A DNA stretch of 64,000 bases. It comes from Pseudomonas saliphila (lineage in GTDB: Bacteria > Pseudomonadota > Gammaproteobacteria > Pseudomonadales > Pseudomonadaceae). Location of the stretch: the NCBI RefSeq assembly GCF_008638345.1, contig NZ_VTVA01000002.1:124001-188000 (forward strand), written 5' to 3'. Position numbers and translations under genes: made by a program. Each line of letters begins with the position of its first letter. Position 1 is the first letter of the stretch. Under the pieces are notes generated by a model. It made no database searches, was not told the origin of the DNA, and saw only the letters and a program-made list of their open reading frames with translations. Positions 1 through 9,819 of this stretch are shown here, one piece after another.

Positions 1-690
1 GGCGCGCTCAAGCACTTCTGTGCCCCCCGACAACTCGACCAGACTGGACAACATAGCGGCGACAGATGACTGCTCAAATCCCGCGGTTATCGCCCTCACC
101 TCATCCACCGCCTTGCGCTGCAAGGCATCGAATAGCGAATGCTCCACCGACGCATCGAGACCCGCCGCCTGAACCAGCCCGCGATAGATGCCGACATGTC
201 CGATATCCAGATGAACGCCTTCGACCTGACAGGCATCCAGAGTTTCGAGCATCAGTGAGATAACCTCAATATCGCTCGCGCAGGACGCATTACCATACAA
301 CTCCGCGCCGAGCTGAATCAGACTTCGGGAGGTAGACAGTGGACGTGGCCGGGTGTGCAACACACTGCCGCAGTAGCATAAGCGACTGACGCCTTCGGCA
401 CCGAGAGTGTGGGCATCGATCCGGGCGACCTGCGGAGTGATGTCAGCACGCAGACCGAGCATGCGCCCGGATAGCTGATCAGTCATCTTGAAGGTCTGCA
501 GATCCAGATCATGCCCGGCGCCGGTGAGCAGGGATTCGAGGTATTCGATATGCGGAGTAATGACCAGGTCATAACCCCAGCTGGCAAACAGATCCAGCAA
601 TTGGCGACGGGCGGTCTCGATGCGTGCGGCCTCTTCAGGCAGCACCTCTTCTATCCCGTCGGGCAACAGCCAACGATCAACAGTAGGCAT
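1..690 (-). CDS. hisZ: HisZ, ATP phosphoribosyltransferase regulatory subunit (3' end outside window)
   Basis: The minus-strand frame is open from an ATG at 690 to the window edge, giving about 230 N-terminal residues. The protein starts [20 protein letters not shown] and continues with a class II HisRS-like core (motif region [12 protein letters not shown]). HisZ is a catalytically inactive HisRS paralogue that pairs with the short form of HisG for the first step of histidine synthesis. It lies next to the hflKC block, as in P. aeruginosa where purA follows. The identification rests on the N-terminal sequence and synteny; the C-terminus cannot be inspected. Confidence 0.88.
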   Translation of the reverse strand, partial: MPTVDRWLLPDGIEEVLPEEAARIETARRQLLDLFASWGYDLVITPHIEYLESLLTGAGHDLDLQTFKMTDQLSGRMLGLRADITPQVARIDAHTLGAEGVSRLCYCGSVLHTRPRPLSTSRSLIQLGAELYGNASCASDIEVISLMLETLDACQVEGVHLDIGHVGIYRGLVQAAGLDASVEHSLFDALQRKAVDEVRAITAGFEQSSVAAMLSSLVELSGGTEVLERA

Positions 691-731
691 TTTCACAACC
701 TTATTACTTTCGCAATGGACGCCGGCACCCG

Positions 732-926
732 CTAACGAAGCAGATACAGACATGCGGTTCCGATCAACATGCTCGCCAAGCCTGAGAGTCTGACCTGGCG
801 ATCGGTAAGCTGGCCGAGACTGGCTAGCAGCTGTTTCCAGCGCGCCGGAGCCAGAAAGGGCATCATGCCTTCGATGATAAGCATCAAGCACACTGCTGTC
901 GCAAAGCCTAGCAACACACCCTGCAT
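732..926 (-). CDS. YjeT/DUF2065 family small inner-membrane protein
   Basis: This 64-residue protein has two hydrophobic segments (about residues 4-25 and 47-63) separated by a short basic loop ([18 protein letters not shown]). Length, topology and position directly after hflC match the DUF2065 family (E. coli YjeT), whose function is unknown. It lies 136 bases beyond the hflC stop, past a strong hairpin that probably ends most hflKC transcripts, so it may be expressed by read-through or from its own promoter. It is followed after 41 bases by hisZ. Confidence 0.8.
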   Translation of the reverse strand: MQGVLLGFATAVCLMLIIEGMMPFLAPARWKQLLASLGQLTDRQVRLSGLASMLIGTACLYLLR

Positions 927-973
927 CCTTGACGATCAGCCGTCTCAGGCAACAACCAGCGGAGTGCCGGTCA

Positions 974-997
974 CAAAAAAGCCGGGCGGGCCCGGCT
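974..997 (-). terminator. Rho-independent terminator after hflC
   Basis: GCCGGGC (981-987) and GCCCGGC (990-996) form a perfect GC-rich stem. Read on the minus strand it is followed by a run of six T (plus-strand A at 975-980). It sits about 65 bases downstream of the hflC stop, in the right orientation to end the hflX-hflK-hflC transcript. Confidence 0.8.
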
Positions 998-1062
998 GCG
1001 CGATTGTAGCATGTTTTCAGCCAGCCACACCCGCTACGTAGCAGGTGCGGCTGAGGCTGGGT

Positions 1063-1935
1063 TCAGCGGCTCTGACCGCGCTGCAAGTACTGGAAGAACT
1101 CGCTTCCCGGATCCAGGACGAGAATGTCCGACTTATCCGAAAAGCTCTCGCGATAAGCCTGCAGGCTACGGTAGAAGGAATAGAATTCAGGATCCTTGGT
1201 GTAGGCATCGGCATAGATTGAGGCGGCCTGCGCATCACCGTCACCGCGGATTTCCTCGGCTTCACGGAACGCCTCGGCAAGGATAACGCGCTGCTGACGA
1301 TCAGCATCTGCACGAATCCCCTCACCCAGCTCGCGACCCTTGGCGCGGTGCTCACGGGCTTCCCGCTCACGTTCGGAGCTCATCCGCTCGAACACGCTAC
1401 GGTTGACCTCGCTCGGCAGATCCATAGCCTTCACGCGAACGTCCAATACCTCGATACCCAATTCCCGCTGCGCGCTTGTGTTCAGCGAATCGGTAATATC
1501 GGCCATCAGCTGATCGCGCTCGCCGGAGACAACTTCATGCAGGGTGCGACGGGCGACTTCATTACGCAGCCCTGATTCGAGCTGACGAGACAGACGCTCC
1601 TCCGCCAGGGTTCTTAGCCCGGAAGTGGAGGTGTAGTAACGCTGTACGTCCGCAACCCGCCATTTAGCGTAGGAATCCACCATCAGCGCTTTCTTCTCTA
1701 ACGTCAGAAAGCGTTGAGTCGCTGTGTCCAGGGTGAGCAAGCGTGAATCAAATTTCTTCACGTCCTGAACAAAAGGCACTTTGAAGTGCAGCCCAGGCTC
1801 AAGGTCAGCCTTGACCACCTTACCGAACTGCAGCACCAGACCCCGTTCAATCTGACTGACTACGAAGAAACTGTTCCAGCCAACCACCAATACAACCAGT
1901 GCGGTAATCAGTCCAAACATCGACTTGTTACTCAT
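1063..1935 (-). CDS. hflC: HflC, protease modulator subunit of the HflKC complex
   Basis: This 290-residue SPFH/prohibitin-family protein has an N-terminal signal-anchor (about residues 5-26). The SPFH domain includes VSQIERGLVLQFGKV, and the region from about 190 to 250 is a long Ala/Glu/Arg coiled coil (AKGRELGEGIRADADRQQRV). HflC assembles with HflK into a large periplasm-facing membrane cage around FtsH and modulates its proteolysis of membrane proteins. The ATG overlaps the hflK stop by one base (TAATG), indicating translational coupling. Length and sequence are normal for the family. Confidence 0.96.
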   Translation of the reverse strand: MSNKSMFGLITALVVLVVGWNSFFVVSQIERGLVLQFGKVVKADLEPGLHFKVPFVQDVKKFDSRLLTLDTATQRFLTLEKKALMVDSYAKWRVADVQRYYTSTSGLRTLAEERLSRQLESGLRNEVARRTLHEVVSGERDQLMADITDSLNTSAQRELGIEVLDVRVKAMDLPSEVNRSVFERMSSEREREAREHRAKGRELGEGIRADADRQQRVILAEAFREAEEIRGDGDAQAASIYADAYTKDPEFYSFYRSLQAYRESFSDKSDILVLDPGSEFFQYLQRGQSR

Positions 1936-3125
1936 TAACGAGTCTCCCTAGCGCGCGGATCGCGTGGCGGCAACTGCACTGGCGTGCGTGCAGAAGCATC
2001 GGCGCCAGACGAATAACTGGTTGAGCTCGATGACGAACTGCCAGAACCACCCTGCTGCATCAACTTATCCAACGGCAGGTACAACAGATTGTTGCTGCCT
2101 TCGCCGCCTGACACCAGAACCTTGCTGGTACTGCTCAGCACGTCCTGCATGGTTTCGAGGTACAGACGCTCACGCATGACCTGAGGCGATTGCTGATACT
2201 GTGCAACCAGCAGATTAAAGCGTTCGGCCTCACCCATGGCACGGGCGACGACTTCATCGCGGTAACCATTGGCTTCTTCCATAAGCCGCTGAGCCTGACC
2301 GCGTGCTTCAGGAATAACGCCATTGGCATAGGACTCAGCCTGGTTACGCTCGCGGACCTCATCTTCACGGGCCCGGATAACGTCATCAAACGCGTCCTGC
2401 ACTTCATTCGGCGCCTGAGCGCTTTCGATGTTCACCTGCACCACCGTGATACCGGTATTGTACAAGTCAAGATAGCGCTGAAGCCGCTCGGTCGTCTCGA
2501 CACCCATCTGCTCACGACCTTCGGTGAGCACCTGGTGCATCGATGTCGAACCGACCACGTGACGCAAGGCGCTTTCGGTCGCATGACGCAGACTGGTTTC
2601 AGGATCCTCGTTCATCAACACGAAGTTTTCGAGATTGGAGATGCGGTACTGCACAGCCAATGGCACTTCCACGATATTCTCATCTTCGGTCAGCATCTGC
2701 CCTTGCTGGCGATACGAACGAACCTGAGTCACGTTGCGCTGAAACTTGCGCTCAACGGGCGGGAAGTACAGGTGCAAGCCTGATTCTACGGTACGGTTAT
2801 ACTCGCCGAAACGCAGCACAATCGCCTGCTCTTGCTCGTCAACCATATAAACCGCGTTGAACAGCCACACTGCCAGAATGATCAGACCGGCAACAAACCA
2901 CATGGCCTTCGGAATACCGGCACCGCCGCCAGTTCCTTTGCCGCGATCACCGCTGCCTTTCTTGCCCCCAAACATCTTGTTGAGGCTATCTTGAAGCTTC
3001 TTCAAAGCTTCATCGAGATCGGGCGGACCTTGCTTACCGCCGCGATTGCCGCCTCGGTTTCCGCCACTTCCCCAGGGATCCTGGTTATTCGAATTGTTAC
3101 CACCACCAGGCTCATTCCAGGCCAT
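1935..3125 (-). CDS. hflK: HflK, membrane-anchored SPFH subunit of the HflKC complex
   Basis: This 396-residue protein begins with a glycine/asparagine-rich cytoplasmic tail (residues 1-70, with repeated GGNRGG units), as in other HflK proteins. One membrane anchor follows (about 75-95, FVAGLIILAVWLFNAVYMV), then an SPFH domain and an Ala/Glu coiled coil (about 230-320). The C-terminus is Ser-rich and low complexity (SGSSSSSSTS). It partners HflC in regulating FtsH. It is translated directly before hflC with a one-base overlap and lies about 110 bases after hflX. Confidence 0.96.
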   Translation of the reverse strand: MAWNEPGGGNNSNNQDPWGSGGNRGGNRGGKQGPPDLDEALKKLQDSLNKMFGGKKGSGDRGKGTGGGAGIPKAMWFVAGLIILAVWLFNAVYMVDEQEQAIVLRFGEYNRTVESGLHLYFPPVERKFQRNVTQVRSYRQQGQMLTEDENIVEVPLAVQYRISNLENFVLMNEDPETSLRHATESALRHVVGSTSMHQVLTEGREQMGVETTERLQRYLDLYNTGITVVQVNIESAQAPNEVQDAFDDVIRAREDEVRERNQAESYANGVIPEARGQAQRLMEEANGYRDEVVARAMGEAERFNLLVAQYQQSPQVMRERLYLETMQDVLSSTSKVLVSGGEGSNNLLYLPLDKLMQQGGSGSSSSSSTSYSSGADASARTPVQLPPRDPRARETR

Positions 3126-3209
3126 AGCGTTCTCCGTTGTTTGAAACGTTACGTCGCGAAGTCATGCATGCCCGACGCGGATCCGGGCAATCTTACCGCA
3201 AAAGCCTAC

Positions 3210-3228
3210 GGCAGCGCGAACCGCTGCC
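3210..3228 (-). terminator. Hairpin between hflX and hflK (possible weak terminator or processing site)
   Basis: GGCAGCG (3210-3216) and CGCTGCC (3222-3228) form a 7-bp stem with a 5-base loop, 8 bases beyond the hflX stop. On the minus strand the downstream tract is only GTAGGCTTTT, so termination would be partial. It could instead tune hflKC expression relative to hflX. Confidence 0.4.
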
Positions 3229-3235
3229 CTTGGCA

Positions 3236-4537
3236 TTATTGCAGAGTGTGTTGTTTGAGAAAGTCATCCATTTGCCACCCCTCGCGCTTCAACAATCGGT
3301 TGAAATCGCTGCGCGGGAGCCGCACCTCGAGCTCCTGACGGCCATCTTCTGCGACACGCTCGCCGAGCACCGCGCCTGCATCGTACAACTGCGCGCGCAG
3401 GCGCGCTTCCGCATGCTCGATGAGCAGCCATTCCTGCATCATGTCTTCGCCCAACCGCTCGGCAAGGGCCTGGGCAACCAGCTCCAGACCCTGCCCGTTC
3501 TGAGCGGAGATCCATACGCGTACCGGCTTACCCTGCTCGTCACGCTGAATCTGCGGCTCGAAGTCCTCCAACAAATCGATCTTGTTGTAGACCTCCAGAA
3601 TGGGCAATTCCAGCGCACCAATCTCGCTCAGCACCAGATGCACCTGCTCGATGTGCGAGGCGCGTTCTTCGTCCGCCGCATCAATGACGTGCAACAGCAG
3701 ATCAGCCTGACTGGACTCTTCCAGGGTGGCGCGAAAAGCTTCTACCAGCTTGTGCGGCAAGTGCCTGATGAAACCCACTGTGTCGGCCAGAATCACCGGC
3801 CCAATCTCGGCCAGCTCAATTCGGCGCAGGGTCGGATCGAGCGTGGCGAACAACTGGTCAGCAGCGAACACGCTGGATTCGGTGAGCACGTTAAACAGCG
3901 TGGATTTGCCCGCATTGGTATAACCAACGAATGACACGACGGGAATTTCCGCACGCTGACGGGACCGGCGCGCCTGCTCTCGCTGGCTGCGAACCTTCTC
4001 CAGACGCTGGGATATCTGCTTGATGCGAGCGCGCAACAAACGTCTGTCGGTCTCAAGCTGGGTTTCGCCCGGGCCGCGCAAGCCGATGCCACCTTTCTGC
4101 CGTTCAAGGTGCGTCCAGCCCCGCACCAGGCGGGTGCTCAGATGGTCCAGCTGGGCGAGTTCGACCTGCAACTTGCCTTCATGAGTCCGTGCGCGCTGAG
4201 CAAAGATATCGAGGATCAGTCCGGTACGGTCGACAACGCGACACTGCAGCTCACGCTCGAGATTACGTTCCTGACTAGGGGAGAGGGTGTGATTGAAGAT
4301 GATCAGATCGCCCTCATGGCTGGCGACCAGTTCACGTAGTTCGTCTACCTTGCCAGCGCCCACCAGAAATCGTGGGCTCGGCTGAAACCGGTTAACGGTG
4401 AGGAAAGCAACTATGTCGGCTCCTGCAGACGCGACCAGCTCAAGAAACTCCTGGGGATCTTCTCGGCTGGACTCATCCATGCCCTCGAGATGAACAAGCA
4501 CAGCTCGCTCACCCCCTTCATGGCGTTCAAAGAACAA
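3236..4537 (-). CDS. hflX: HflX, ribosome-associated GTPase
   Basis: This 433-residue protein has an N-terminal HflX-specific nucleotide-binding domain (GRGP-type loop GGIGLRGPGETQLETDRRLL near 150-170) and a long coiled helix. The TRAFAC GTPase domain shows P-loop GYTNAGKS, switch DTVGF and specificity motif NKID. HflX binds the 50S subunit and splits stalled or heat-damaged ribosomes. It follows hfq by 17 bases in the conserved hfq-hflX-hflK-hflC order. The start MFFERHEGG is the usual one in pseudomonads. Confidence 0.96.
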   Translation of the reverse strand: MFFERHEGGERAVLVHLEGMDESSREDPQEFLELVASAGADIVAFLTVNRFQPSPRFLVGAGKVDELRELVASHEGDLIIFNHTLSPSQERNLERELQCRVVDRTGLILDIFAQRARTHEGKLQVELAQLDHLSTRLVRGWTHLERQKGGIGLRGPGETQLETDRRLLRARIKQISQRLEKVRSQREQARRSRQRAEIPVVSFVGYTNAGKSTLFNVLTESSVFAADQLFATLDPTLRRIELAEIGPVILADTVGFIRHLPHKLVEAFRATLEESSQADLLLHVIDAADEERASHIEQVHLVLSEIGALELPILEVYNKIDLLEDFEPQIQRDEQGKPVRVWISAQNGQGLELVAQALAERLGEDMMQEWLLIEHAEARLRAQLYDAGAVLGERVAEDGRQELEVRLPRSDFNRLLKREGWQMDDFLKQHTLQ

Positions 4538-4554
4538 TCAGGCCTCCGCAATTC

Positions 4555-4953
<399 letters not shown>

Positions 4954-5079
4954 CTAGCTGAAGCTCCAGAGATTCCTCATGCATTAAAATGCGTTTTTTG
5001 CCGGCCTGTCTATTATCCTTAAGACGAGCAGGCAGTGTCCTTATGACTGCAAAAACAAGGTTAGCAGAACATTTGTAAA

Positions 5080-6072
5080 CTATATTGTGATCCGCTGCAG
5101 ACGTTTCAAGGCCCCCTCGAATCTTTTTGGATCGAGGCTGTCGAGCCATTCGATCTCAGCATCCCATCCGCGCAACCAGGTGAACTGCCGCTTAGCCAGT
5201 TGGCGCGTTGCAATAATCCCCCGCTCGGCCATTTCCTGATAGCTCAGATTTCCCTCTAGATAGTCCCAGGCCTGCCGGTAACCTACGGCTCGCACGGACG
5301 GCATAGTGGTATCCAGATCTCCCCTGGCGCGCAGCGTCTCGACTTCCTCTATGAAGCCCTGTTCAAGCATCGAGGTAAAACGCTGCGCAATGCGATCATG
5401 AAGCACACGGCGCTCTGCGGGAGCTATCGCCAGGTGGTGCATAGTATAGGGTAAATTCTGTTGCGCAGGCGCGCCGGCCTCAGCTTTTTCTTGGGCCTGG
5501 CGAGCGTGCCAGGCGCTCAAGGGCACGCCCGACAGCAGGTACACTTCATAGGCCCGCTGGATGCGCTGGGGGTCATTGGGGTGGATGCGTGCAGCAGACG
5601 CTGGATCGATCTTGGCCAACGCTGCGTGCACTGCTGGCCAGCCTTGTTGATTGGCTGAATCGGTGATGCGCTGCCGCACCGCCGGATCTGCGGACGGCAT
5701 GTGCGCCAGGCCGCCCGAGAGCGCTTTGAAATAGAGCATGGTGCCGCCAACCAATAACGGAATGCGCCCGCGCCTGACAATCGCAGCCAGCAACTCGATC
5801 GCGTCATCGCGAAATCGGGCTGCCGAATAGGCTTCGGCCGGATCAAGAATATCCACCAGATGATGCGGATAGGCGGCGAGCGTAGCGGCATCCGGCTTGG
5901 CCGTGCCTATATCCATGCCACGGTATATCAGAGCCGAATCGACACTGACCAGCTCGCACGGCAAATGATCGGCCAGGTGCAGGGCCAACTCCGTCTTGCC
6001 TGAAGCCGTGGGGCCCATCAGACAGATTACCGGCGGCAAAGCCGAATCCTGTACCGCATCAAGGTTGGCCAT
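5080..6072 (-). CDS. miaA: MiaA, tRNA dimethylallyltransferase
   Basis: This 330-residue enzyme has the P-loop [12 protein letters not shown] near the N-terminus, followed by [18 protein letters not shown] and the [12 protein letters not shown] segment. It transfers a dimethylallyl group to A37 of tRNAs reading UNN codons, the first step toward ms2i6A. Its ATG overlaps the mutL TGA by one base (TGATG), indicating coupled translation; an in-frame TTG one codon earlier is less likely. mutL-miaA-hfq is a conserved gammaproteobacterial order. Confidence 0.96.
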   Translation of the reverse strand: MANLDAVQDSALPPVICLMGPTASGKTELALHLADHLPCELVSVDSALIYRGMDIGTAKPDAATLAAYPHHLVDILDPAEAYSAARFRDDAIELLAAIVRRGRIPLLVGGTMLYFKALSGGLAHMPSADPAVRQRITDSANQQGWPAVHAALAKIDPASAARIHPNDPQRIQRAYEVYLLSGVPLSAWHARQAQEKAEAGAPAQQNLPYTMHHLAIAPAERRVLHDRIAQRFTSMLEQGFIEEVETLRARGDLDTTMPSVRAVGYRQAWDYLEGNLSYQEMAERGIIATRQLAKRQFTWLRGWDAEIEWLDSLDPKRFEGALKRLQRITI

Positions 6073-7913
6073 CAACGACCACGCAGAAACAGCTTATCCA
6101 ACTCGGTCATACTCATCTGGGTCCAGGTGGGACGGCCGTGATTGCATTGACCGCTACGTTCAGTCTGCTCCATGTCGCGCAGCAGACCGTTCATCTCGGT
6201 GAGTGTCAGGCGCCGGTTAGCCCGGATGGCCCCATGGCACGCCATCGTTCCCAACAATTCATTCAGGTGTGCCTGAACACGATCGCTGGTGCCATACTCC
6301 ATCAGGTCTGCCAGCACATCCCGAACCAGCTGAGGTGCATCCGCCTGACGTAGTAGCGAAGGGATTTCACGGATAGCGAGACTCTCAGGCCCCATGCGTT
6401 GCAGGGCAAATCCGAGGCGGACGAACCAGCTGGCGTACTCCTCAGCGCAATCGGCTTCGCGCTGACTGACCGCAATCGACTCGGGCACCAGCAACGGCTG
6501 ACTGCGCAACCCTTCCTGGTCCATGGCCAGCTTGAGCCGTTCATAGGTAATGCGTTCGTGCGCCGCATGCATATCCACGACCACCAGCCCGAGGGTATTT
6601 TCGGCGAGAATATAAACACCATGCAGCTGAGCAACGGCGTACCCCAGCGGCGGAATCTCCTGCGCATTGGCCAAGTGCCCAGCCGCTTCAGGTGCCGAGC
6701 CATACAGGCCGCCATACGCCTGGGCTGCACCAGCCAGGGCGGCTGCCGTAGGACGTTCCGGCATAAGCTGGGAGGAGCTCGCGTTCCAGGCCGCAGCAGG
6801 CTCTGCCAGCGGCATATGCGTCTGACCGGAAAACACGCCGACAGCCAAGCCATTGGCGACCGGCAAGACTTGAGGCGACGGTTCAGGCACAGCCTGCGCC
6901 TGCTCGCCGGGGCGTTGATCGGCCAATGCGCGGTAGAGCGTACTGAACAGGAAATCATGCACCATGCGCCCGTCACGAAAGCGCACTTCGTGCTTGGTCG
7001 GGTGCACATTGACGTCCACTACGGCCGGATCGACTTCCAGGAACAGCACAAAGGTCGGGTGCCGCCCATTGAAAAGGACATCACGGTATGCCTGACGCAC
7101 GGCATGGGCGACCAGCTTATCCTTGATCGTGCGGCCGTTGACAAAGAAGTACTGCAGGTCGGCCTGGCTGCGGGAAAAGGTCGGCATGCCCACCCAGCCC
7201 CACAAGCGCAGCCCTTCGCGCTCACTGTCGATACTCAGTGACTGCTCGACAAACGCCGGCCCGCATATACTCCCGACGCGCCGCCGGGCCTCCTGTTCGG
7301 TATGCGCCGGGCGCAGTCCGAGCACGGTGCGCCCGTTGTGTCGCAGATTGAAGGTCACATCGAAGCGTGACAGCGCCAGTCGCTTGACCACTTCTTCAAG
7401 ATGGGAGAACTCGGTCTTCTCGGTTCGCAGGAATTTACGCCGGGCGGGTGTATTGAAGAACAGATCGCGGACTTCCACCGTGGTCCCGCGCGGGTGCGCT
7501 GCAGGCTGCAGGCGCGGCGCCATATCGCGTCCTTCGGTCTCGACCTGCCAGGCCTGGTCAGCGCCTTCTGCGCAGGACGTCAGCGTCAGGCGGGACACCG
7601 AGCTGACCGAGGCCAGCGCTTCTCCGCGAAAGCCCAGCGTAGCCACCCGTTCCAGATCGTCCAGATCGCGAATCTTACTGGTCGCATGACGCGACAACGC
7701 CAGCGGGAGGTCGCCTTCAACGATGCCTACACCGTCGTCGCGCACGCGCAGCAGCTTGACACCGCCCTGTTCGACGTCGATATCGATTCGTAACGCCCCG
7801 GCATCGAGACTGTTTTCCAGCAGTTCCTTGATTACCGATGCCGGGCGCTCAACCACCTCTCCCGCTGCAATCTGGTTCGCCAGGCGTGGGCTCAGCAACT
7901 GAATGCGCGACAT
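6072..7913 (-). CDS. mutL: MutL, DNA mismatch repair ATPase
   Basis: The protein of about 613 residues has a GHKL ATPase head ([25 protein letters not shown] motifs), the transducer domain and a C-terminal dimerisation domain ending near [10 protein letters not shown]. MutL links MutS mismatch recognition to strand removal. I placed the start at the ATG giving [20 protein letters not shown] (7913), directly after the amiB stop. An upstream ATG at 7925 would add MTSE and overlap amiB by 11 bases. I see no CxxC-type endonuclease metal motif at the extreme C-terminus. Confidence 0.96.
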   Translation of the reverse strand: MSRIQLLSPRLANQIAAGEVVERPASVIKELLENSLDAGALRIDIDVEQGGVKLLRVRDDGVGIVEGDLPLALSRHATSKIRDLDDLERVATLGFRGEALASVSSVSRLTLTSCAEGADQAWQVETEGRDMAPRLQPAAHPRGTTVEVRDLFFNTPARRKFLRTEKTEFSHLEEVVKRLALSRFDVTFNLRHNGRTVLGLRPAHTEQEARRRVGSICGPAFVEQSLSIDSEREGLRLWGWVGMPTFSRSQADLQYFFVNGRTIKDKLVAHAVRQAYRDVLFNGRHPTFVLFLEVDPAVVDVNVHPTKHEVRFRDGRMVHDFLFSTLYRALADQRPGEQAQAVPEPSPQVLPVANGLAVGVFSGQTHMPLAEPAAAWNASSSQLMPERPTAAALAGAAQAYGGLYGSAPEAAGHLANAQEIPPLGYAVAQLHGVYILAENTLGLVVVDMHAAHERITYERLKLAMDQEGLRSQPLLVPESIAVSQREADCAEEYASWFVRLGFALQRMGPESLAIREIPSLLRQADAPQLVRDVLADLMEYGTSDRVQAHLNELLGTMACHGAIRANRRLTLTEMNGLLRDMEQTERSGQCNHGRPTWTQMSMTELDKLFLRGR

Positions 7914-7914
7914 C

Positions 7915-9342
7915 TCAGAAGTCATTCTGTACCAGCACGCTACCGGTAGGCACCTTGAGCACCTGGCCTATCCGGATTTCGTCGTTACCAATCCGGTTCG
8001 CCTGTTTCAGGCTCTGGAGACTGATGTTGTAACGCGCCGCGATCATCGTCAGCGTGTCGCCACGGGTGACGGTGTGTTCGCGCGGGCCTTGAGCAATCTT
8101 GCCATTGGCCTTGAGCGACGCGACACGCGTCCCGGGGGGCGGGTTACGCAGGAAGTAGCCGTGGATACCTTGATGGATGGCCCGCGCCAGGGACTGCTGG
8201 TGCTTGCGGGTGACCAGCTTTTGCGCCTCACCCGGATTGGAGATAAAACCGGTCTCAATCAGGATGGACGGGATATCCGGCGACTTGAGCACCATGAAAC
8301 CCGCCTGTTCGACTCGGCGCTTATGCAGCGGGGTGATCTTGCCGATAGAGGTCAAGACCTGGCTACCGACATCAAGGCTGGCGGAGAGGGATGCCGTCAT
8401 CGACAGATCAAGCAATACGCTGGCGAGCACCTGATCCTTGTTGCCCAGACTCACACCCCCGACTCCACCGATCAGATCGGAACGGTTTTCCTTATCGGCC
8501 AAGAGCCGGGCGGTTTCGGACGTGGCGCCATTATCCGAGAGGGCATACACCGAGGCGCCAAAAGCACTGGTTCGCACAAAGGCATCGGCATGAATCGATA
8601 CGAACAGGTCCGCATTATGTTTGCGTGCAATGTCAGTCCGTTTGCGCAGCGGGATGAAATAATCACCGGTTCGGACCAGCTCAGCGCGAAATCCCGGTTC
8701 GGCGTCTATCAGCGCCTTGAGATCGCGCGCGATCGCCAGCACCACATGCTTTTCGTAGGCGTTCTTGTGGCCCACTGCGCCAGGATCCTCGCCACCGTGG
8801 CCGGCGTCCACCGCGACGATAATGTCACGACTGCCGATTTCACTGGCCGAACGCGTGGGCCGTTGCGGCAAGGGAGATGCCGAGGGCCGGGGCGCGGTCT
8901 GTGACTGCAACTGGTTCTGCGGCTGGCCCTGGTCGAACAGATCCAGCACCAGACGGTGCCCATGCTGCTGGTTGGGCGGCAAGGTGAAGCTCTTGGCAGT
9001 GACCCCCTGCTTCAGATCGATGACGATGCGCAGGTCCGTTCCATTGCGCTGAGCGGATCGCAAACCGCTGAGCGGCGTATCACTCAGCGGCAAAGCATCC
9101 GTCGCGGCGCTGAAATTTGCATTCGCGATGTCGACCACGATGCGTTCCGGGCTGCTCAGAGTAAACAGCTTATGGTCGGCCGGACCGCTCAGATCGAACA
9201 CCACGCGAGTGTTGTCAGGCGCTCGCCAGACACGCACGTTCTCGATTTCGGCAGCGCTCGCCGTGCCGGTAACCAGCGCACACAACGCTACCAGCGCCCA
9301 GATGGCCAGAGCCTTACCTTGTCCCAGGGTGAATCCGATCAC
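7915..9342 (-). CDS. amiB: AmiB-type N-acetylmuramoyl-L-alanine amidase
   Basis: This 475-residue secreted enzyme has a signal peptide ending near GTASA|AEIE and an AMIN domain (about 30-130). A low-complexity Gln/Pro/Ser linker precedes the Amidase_3 zinc domain, which has metal-ligand motifs [16 protein letters not shown], the Glu of KHVV-type helices, SIHAD and a late PSILIETGF. The C-terminal LysM domain ([17 protein letters not shown]) binds peptidoglycan. AmiB cleaves stem peptides from glycan at the septum, and in other bacteria EnvC/NlpD-type factors activate it. It sits between tsaE and mutL in the conserved cluster. Confidence 0.95.
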   Translation of the reverse strand: MIGFTLGQGKALAIWALVALCALVTGTASAAEIENVRVWRAPDNTRVVFDLSGPADHKLFTLSSPERIVVDIANANFSAATDALPLSDTPLSGLRSAQRNGTDLRIVIDLKQGVTAKSFTLPPNQQHGHRLVLDLFDQGQPQNQLQSQTAPRPSASPLPQRPTRSASEIGSRDIIVAVDAGHGGEDPGAVGHKNAYEKHVVLAIARDLKALIDAEPGFRAELVRTGDYFIPLRKRTDIARKHNADLFVSIHADAFVRTSAFGASVYALSDNGATSETARLLADKENRSDLIGGVGGVSLGNKDQVLASVLLDLSMTASLSASLDVGSQVLTSIGKITPLHKRRVEQAGFMVLKSPDIPSILIETGFISNPGEAQKLVTRKHQQSLARAIHQGIHGYFLRNPPPGTRVASLKANGKIAQGPREHTVTRGDTLTMIAARYNISLQSLKQANRIGNDEIRIGQVLKVPTGSVLVQNDF

Positions 9343-9351
9343 AGTATTGCT

Positions 9352-9819
9352 TTACTCCTGTTTGTCGCGCAGTTGTCGGCAGGCCGTCTGACCGAGCGCG
9401 CTATGCCCTGCCATATGCAGCCGTCGCCCGTCGCCTTCTGTTGCAATGGTAATCGTCAGGTCCGAACTTGGCAAAACACCTGCACCTTTATCCGGCCATT
9501 CGATCAGACACAGGCTGTCCGGCGTAAAGTAATCGCGGATGCCGAGGAACTCGAGTTCTTCAGGATCCAGCAAGCGGTACAGATCAAAGTGATATACCGT
9601 TCCCGCGTCCAGCTCATATGGCTCAACCAGGGTAAAGGTTGGGCTTTTTACCGCACCGCGATGACCCAGCGCGCGAATCAAACCTCGGCTGAGGGTCGTC
9701 TTGCCGGCGCCCAGATCACCGTCCAGGTACACAACGCCGCGAAAGCCCATCGCCTTGCCGATAGCGGCACCGAGCGACTCCATGGCCTGCTCATCCGCTG
9801 CAAACAGACTGTCACTCAT
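9352..9819 (-). CDS. tsaE: TsaE, ATPase of the t6A tRNA modification complex
   Basis: This 155-residue protein carries the P-loop DGDLGAGKTTLSRG and the conserved KSPTFTLVEPYE and YHFDLYRL segments. TsaE works with TsaB and TsaD to make threonylcarbamoyl-adenosine at A37 of tRNAs that decode ANN codons. Its start overlaps the 3' end of nnr by 8 bases and it is followed after 9 bases by amiB, so the genes are co-transcribed. Confidence 0.96.
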   Translation of the reverse strand: MSDSLFAADEQAMESLGAAIGKAMGFRGVVYLDGDLGAGKTTLSRGLIRALGHRGAVKSPTFTLVEPYELDAGTVYHFDLYRLLDPEELEFLGIRDYFTPDSLCLIEWPDKGAGVLPSSDLTITIATEGDGRRLHMAGHSALGQTACRQLRDKQE